A DNA stretch of 17,955 nt from assembly GCA_049276515.1 (NCBI GenBank), contig JBASWO010000015.1, forward strand, positions 1-17,955, in the 5' to 3' direction. Made by a program: the position numbers and the translations under genes. Below the pieces are notes generated by a model that worked only from the letters and a program-made list of their open reading frames with translations, made no database searches and was not told where the DNA came from. Source of the DNA: JAATFY01 sp049276515. Its GTDB lineage: Bacteria; Pseudomonadota; Alphaproteobacteria; UBA9219. This document shows positions 14,496-17,955 of this stretch, piece by piece (positions within the stretch are counted from its first letter, which is position 1; the number at the start of each line of letters is the position of its first letter).

Positions 14496-14550
14496 TCGTA
14501 AATACGGTCTTAAAAATAGTTTCAAAGACCTACCCATAAAAGTTAATGGT

Positions 14551-14580
14551 AACCCTGATTTAACCCTGATAACTTCAGGG
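14551..14580 (+). promoter_or_regulatory. Tandem repeat and hairpin just before putA
   Basis: AACCCTGAT occurs twice, at 14551-14559 and 14562-14570, 11 bases apart start to start, one helical turn. The second copy's CCCTGA (14564-14569) is also complementary to TCAGGG (14575-14580), directly before the ATG at 14582. It may be a tandem operator, or a leader hairpin that hides the start region. I see no well-placed ribosome site here. Confidence 0.4.
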
Positions 14581-14581
14581 A

Positions 14582-15133
14582 ATGCCTGCCTTTTTTGATT
14601 CTGACAAACTACTAACCGATATTGGTGCACTCTACAGAGCGGACGAAGTTGCGTGTCTTCAGAAGCTTTTTGGCCCGGCGCAGCTAGAGCCAGCTTCAGC
14701 TAGTCGTGCCAAATCACGTGCTACAAGATGGATTGAAGATATCCGTCGTACGCATAGACCTGCCGCAAGTGTCACGGATTTACTCTCGCGTTTTGGTCTT
14801 ACCAGCCAAGAAGGCCTAGCGTTGATGTGTTTGGCTGAAGCTTTGCTCCGCATCCCAGACCGCGCGACAGCTGATGCTTTGATCCGGGATAAACTCAATG
14901 AAACTCATTGGAATGAAGCTTTAGGGGATAATGCGCCTTGGGCCCTTAACGCAACCGGCTGGATGCTTTCGGTTACAGGTAAAATTATCCAATTAGAAGA
15001 TCCAACAAAACATAGCCCAGGAGCAGCCTTAGGCAAACTCGTATCGCGTCTTGGTCAGCCTATTATTCGTGAAGCCATTAAGACAGCAATGCAATGGCTC
15101 GCAGATCAATTTGTCATGGGAGAGACCATATAG
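14582..15133 (+). CDS. putA: PutA N-terminal fragment (arm and alpha domains), ended by TAG
   Basis: These 183 residues match the N-terminal helical region of bifunctional proline utilisation protein A. Typical blocks are SRFGLTSQEGLALMCLAEALLRIPD, NAPWALNATGWMLS and the final QFVMGETI. The frame then meets TAG (15131-15133), but the same frame stays open with RALERARSDMEQ and continues into the catalytic part. Comparison with E. coli PutA, as I recall it (GETI then an Ala-Glu-Ala-Leu helix), shows that the TAG replaces a single residue in that helix. The two parts are thus one gene with a nonsense codon. The fragment alone has no active site. The ATG at 14582 lacks a well-spaced ribosome site, CAGGGA being too close. 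It could be a recent mutation, a sequencing error, or a natural split. Confidence 0.85.
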   Translation: MPAFFDSDKLLTDIGALYRADEVACLQKLFGPAQLEPASASRAKSRATRWIEDIRRTHRPAASVTDLLSRFGLTSQEGLALMCLAEALLRIPDRATADALIRDKLNETHWNEALGDNAPWALNATGWMLSVTGKIIQLEDPTKHSPGAALGKLVSRLGQPIIREAIKTAMQWLADQFVMGETI

Positions 15134-15150
15134 CGCGCCCTTGAGCGCGC
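15133..15150 (+). other. GC-only hairpin starting at the premature putA stop
   Basis: GCGCGC at 15133-15138 begins with the G of the TAG and can pair with GCGCGC at 15145-15150 around CCTTGA, giving six G-C pairs. Slipped pairings with 15147-15152 are also possible. It sits where a stop-codon context element would lie, but may only reflect local Ala/Arg codons. Confidence 0.4.
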
Positions 15151-15160
15151 GCGTAGTGAT

Positions 15161-17647
15161 ATGGAGCAGGGCATACGATATTCCTTTGATATGTTGGGTG
15201 AGGGCGCGCGTACGGCTGAAGATGCCGAACGTTATTATAACGCCTATTTTCATGCGATTGATGCGATTGGCGAGCATCAGAAAACACATAAATTTTTACG
15301 AGCATCGGGCATATCCGTAAAACTCTCCGCTCTACATCCACGTTATGAGATGGTTCAGCGTGAGCGTGTGATGAAAGAGATGTTGCCGCGACTTATTGCG
15401 CTTACTGAGCATGCTGCAAACTATGATATTCCTCTCACTATTGATGCTGAGGAAGCGGATCGTTTACAGCTTTCCCTTGAGGTGGCCGAGGCTTTATTTA
15501 AGCAAGCTAAGCTTGGGGGGTGGCAAGGATTGGGTTTTGCCGTACAAGCCTATCAAAAGCGTGCGCCAGCTGTCGTTGATTTCCTGATTGCGCTTGCCAA
15601 ACGTTATGAGCGTAAAATCCATATTCGTTTAGTCAAAGGTGCTTATTGGGATAGTGAGATTAAACGCGCGCAAGAGCGCGGCTGGGATGATTTCCCCGTT
15701 TATACGCGTAAGGCCGCAACCGATACCTCTTATCTCGCTTGCGCTCGTAAAATGTTAGAGGCAACAGACGTCATCAATCCAGTCTTTGGCACGCACAACG
15801 CCATGACGGTTGCGCATTTAGTTGAGTTGGCAAAAGACCCACATAGTGTTGAGTTCCAGCGGCTCCATGGCATGGGCGAAGATTTGTATGGCCTTATGCG
15901 TAAGGAGGGGTTCAACACCTGTATTTATGCGCCAGTAGGCGATCATGATGTTCTCTTAGGGTACCTGGTGCGTCGTATCTTAGAAAATGGAGCTAACAGT
16001 TCTTTTGTGCATCGTTTGCTTGACCGGTCAGTCTCTGTGGACGAGCTCGTGGTTGACCCGGTTGATGAGTTAAAAGCCCAAAGTGCGTTGCGTCATCCCT
16101 CGATACGTAGAGCGCCTGATCTTTATGCCCCGCACCGCCGTAATTCAGTTGGTCTAGATCTAACTGATCCTTTTGTGACAGGCCCTTTGATGGCGGAAAT
16201 TGATAAACATAAATGGCAGAAATACAGCTCACACAGCATCATCAATGGCAAAAAACTAGATGCGACGCCTATTGAAAAGCAGATTGAGCACGCATTTGAA
16301 GTTGCGCGGTATGGGTATGCGGAATGGTCAAATTGGCCTGAACAGCGCCGCGCTATATGTCTTGATCGTTTGGCTGATCTGATTGAAGAACGGCGTGATG
16401 TACTCATGGCGCTTCTGATCCGTGAAGGGTTTAAAACGGTCGCGGATGCTTTAGGTGAGGTAAGAGAAGCTGCTGATTTCTGCCGCTATTATGCCATGCG
16501 CGCGCGGGAAGATTTTAAGCCTATAGATTTACAGGGTACGACGGGTGAACATAATCAGTTGCGTCTTGTGGGGCGCGGCGTTTTTCTTTGCATAAGCCCC
16601 TGGAACTTCCCACTCGCTATTTTTCTGGGCCAAGTCACGGCAGCTTTGGTTGCTGGTAACAGCGTGATTGCAAAGCCAGCACCCCAAACGCCACTAATTG
16701 CCGCTTATGTGACGCAGCTGATTTATGATGCTGGTATCCCCACCAGCGCATTTAGTCTTTTAACAGGCGGGCCTGAGATGGGCGCAGCCCTTGTCAAACA
16801 CCCGCATGTAGCCGGCGTTGCCTTTACAGGCTCAACCGCAGCAGGACGTAATATCAATCAAGCTTTGGCTAATAAAGAAGGTCCTATTGTACCGCTCATA
16901 GCCGAAACCGGTGGGCAAAACGCACTTATTGTCGATAGCTCAGCTCTTCCTGAGCAAGTCGTTGATGATGTGCTTATGAGCTCCTTCCGCTCAGCAGGCC
17001 AACGTTGCTCAGCTTTACGTGTTTTATATCTACCCGACGCTACGGCAGATAAAATTATTGCTATGCTCAAAGGCGCAATCCAAGAAATGCGCCTAGGTGA
17101 TCCTGGTAGGTTAGATGTAGATGTAGGCCCCGTCATTGATGGCACAGCTCAACGTAAACTAAGTGAGCATGTGGCGCGTCTCAAATCTGAAGCCAAAGAG
17201 ATTTATACGCTTCCAATGCCGGCAGCTTGCTTGCAAGGCACGTATATATCGCCGCAGGCTTGGGAAATCCCCAATATTGGCTGGCTCAAGGGTGAAGTCT
17301 TTGGTCCCATCTTACATGTCATACGATACAAATCAGAAGAATTGGGTGACGTCATCATGCAGATCAATAATACAGGCTTTGGTCTCACAGGTGGTGTCCA
17401 CAGTCGTATTGAAAATACCGTACGGCAGATTGAACGTGATTTGCATGCTGGTAACTTCTACGTCAACCGCTCGCTGATTGGTGCCGTCGTTGGCGTGCAG
17501 CCTTTTGGTGGCGAAGGTCTAAGCGGCACGGGGCCAAAAGCGGGCGGCCCACATTATCTGCCTCGCTTTGCTCTTGAGCGCGTAACTTCAAACAATCTTA
17601 CAGCAGCAGGCGGTAATGCGAGTCTGTTACTGTCCGCAGGGGAATGA
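15161..17647 (+). CDS. putA: PutA catalytic part: proline dehydrogenase and P5C dehydrogenase
   Basis: These 828 residues carry both catalytic domains of PutA, which oxidises proline to glutamate at the inner membrane with FAD and NAD+. The proline dehydrogenase barrel begins at YSFDMLGE (residue 7 onward) and includes KLSALHPRYE, LTIDAEEADR, IRLVKGAYWDSEIK and the NPVFGTHNA strand. The aldehyde dehydrogenase domain has SPWNFPLAIFLGQ, catalytic E582 in AETGGQN and C616 in GQRCSALR. Both active sites look intact, with no further stop or frameshift. The ATG at 15161 is the first start after the TAG and has no visible ribosome site, so translation needs reinitiation or readthrough. With the upstream part the gene spans 1021 codons, normal for a bifunctional PutA. 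No putR-type regulator is in the window. Confidence 0.9.
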   Translation: MEQGIRYSFDMLGEGARTAEDAERYYNAYFHAIDAIGEHQKTHKFLRASGISVKLSALHPRYEMVQRERVMKEMLPRLIALTEHAANYDIPLTIDAEEADRLQLSLEVAEALFKQAKLGGWQGLGFAVQAYQKRAPAVVDFLIALAKRYERKIHIRLVKGAYWDSEIKRAQERGWDDFPVYTRKAATDTSYLACARKMLEATDVINPVFGTHNAMTVAHLVELAKDPHSVEFQRLHGMGEDLYGLMRKEGFNTCIYAPVGDHDVLLGYLVRRILENGANSSFVHRLLDRSVSVDELVVDPVDELKAQSALRHPSIRRAPDLYAPHRRNSVGLDLTDPFVTGPLMAEIDKHKWQKYSSHSIINGKKLDATPIEKQIEHAFEVARYGYAEWSNWPEQRRAICLDRLADLIEERRDVLMALLIREGFKTVADALGEVREAADFCRYYAMRAREDFKPIDLQGTTGEHNQLRLVGRGVFLCISPWNFPLAIFLGQVTAALVAGNSVIAKPAPQTPLIAAYVTQLIYDAGIPTSAFSLLTGGPEMGAALVKHPHVAGVAFTGSTAAGRNINQALANKEGPIVPLIAETGGQNALIVDSSALPEQVVDDVLMSSFRSAGQRCSALRVLYLPDATADKIIAMLKGAIQEMRLGDPGRLDVDVGPVIDGTAQRKLSEHVARLKSEAKEIYTLPMPAACLQGTYISPQAWEIPNIGWLKGEVFGPILHVIRYKSEELGDVIMQINNTGFGLTGGVHSRIENTVRQIERDLHAGNFYVNRSLIGAVVGVQPFGGEGLSGTGPKAGGPHYLPRFALERVTSNNLTAAGGNASLLLSAGE

Positions 17648-17651
17648 TGAA

Positions 17652-17855
17652 TTACCAGTAGCGCTTAAAAGCAGGGCGCGGAATACGCTCTTTAGGCGCG
17701 CTTGGCTCAATAGGCCCTGTGGTTTCATAGCGGGCTCTGATTTGTGCAGCAACATCATCAGGAACTTCATGTGCTTTCGATGCTGCGCCTGTGCGACCAA
17801 GATTGGAGTTGCCAACCCATCTCCTTGAACCTCGTGTCATTCCTATGCTGGGCAT
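17652..17855 (-). CDS. Small basic protein of unknown function
   Basis: This is a 67-residue, mostly hydrophilic protein with RRWVGNSNLGRTGAASKAHE, a helical EVPDDVAAQIRARYE and a Pro/Lys-rich tail ending in FKRYW. The ATG at 17855 is preceded by AGGAG with 9 bases spacing, a convincing ribosome site; a second ATG at 17840 is less well placed. It has no signal or membrane segment. It is convergent with putA, stops 4 bases apart, and follows the minus-strand gene ending at 17872 by 16 bases, so the two are probably cotranscribed. I do not recognise the family. Confidence 0.65.
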   Translation of the reverse strand: MPSIGMTRGSRRWVGNSNLGRTGAASKAHEVPDDVAAQIRARYETTGPIEPSAPKERIPRPAFKRYW

Positions 17856-17871
17856 TTCAATTGCTCCTATC

Positions 17872-17955
17872 TTAAGAATTCGCGGCTTGAAGTGCTGGTT
17901 TTGCGCGGCGAGCTGATGGGCGACCGTTCACTTTAGGACCCCCAAAGGCTAGGGC
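17872..17955 (-). CDS. 3' end of an unidentified gene (start outside window)
   Basis: On the minus strand one frame is open from the window edge to a TAA at 17872-17874, giving 27 residues: ALAFGGPKVNGRPSARRAKP followed by ALQAANS. The other two frames on this strand close early. The stop lies just before the AGGAG of the 67-residue gene, as expected for an operon partner. The fragment is too short to name; a basic, Ala-rich C terminus is all that can be said. Confidence 0.45.
   Translation of the reverse strand, partial: ALAFGGPKVNGRPSARRAKPALQAANS

Noticed and set aside
15131..15133. UAG reassigned to an amino acid (alternative genetic code) to explain putA
   Set aside because: coaD, the Y-family polymerase, queC, the patatin gene, the DUF192 gene and the Nudix-like gene all end at TAG at positions that match family lengths, so UAG is a normal stop here.

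Overview
The window is ordinary-looking chromosome of an alphaproteobacterium. Three things point there: an NDUFS4-type complex I accessory protein (10308-10631), gyrA running directly into coaD, and a GTTC-N7-GTTC LexA box at a Y-family polymerase gene. Base composition looks moderate to AT-leaning. I cannot name a genus. TAG is used as a normal stop by at least six genes here (coaD, the polymerase, queC, the patatin gene, the DUF192 gene and the Nudix-like gene), so the standard code applies. I see no CRISPR array, insertion sequence, integrase or prophage gene.

Layout. Bases 1-2865 hold the 3' part of gyrA, coaD overlapping its end, an outer-membrane beta-barrel protein with its own promoter, a 27-residue lipoprotein, a terminator and tRNA-Lys(UUU). 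Bases 2866-5843 hold a Y-family DNA polymerase (minus), divergent queC, and a patatin-like phospholipase (minus) whose 3' end overlaps that of queC. Bases 5931-9145 are a plus-strand run: an MsbA-type lipid exporter, a membrane-anchored alpha/beta hydrolase and a DUF192 protein. tRNA-Pro(UGG), a degenerate Nudix-like protein, the NDUFS4-like protein and tRNA-Arg(UCU) follow up to 10761. Bases 10764-12548 carry two minus-strand genes of unknown function, one behind a CRP-like palindrome. A GAF-GGDEF protein with a degenerate active-site motif follows (12724-13728), then a small charged protein and an exported protein of unknown function. The right end (14582-17647) is putA, encoding the bifunctional proline-to-glutamate enzyme, split by one in-frame TAG. 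A 67-residue protein and the tail of another minus-strand gene close the window.

How the genes work together. Most are housekeeping or envelope functions that look independent: DNA topology and coenzyme A synthesis, queuosine/7-deazaguanine synthesis, SOS mutagenesis, lipid export, respiration and proline catabolism. The likely operons are gyrA-coaD (14-base overlap) and msbA-hydrolase-DUF192 (short gap, then an ATGA overlap).

Points of most interest: the split putA with a GC-only hairpin starting at its premature stop; the micro-lipoprotein whose predicted mature form is five residues; the CRP-like palindrome at an orphan membrane-protein gene; the degenerate Nudix and GGDEF proteins; and several hairpins that overlap ribosome-binding sites or start codons. 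I do not see convincing evidence for a large new multi-gene system.
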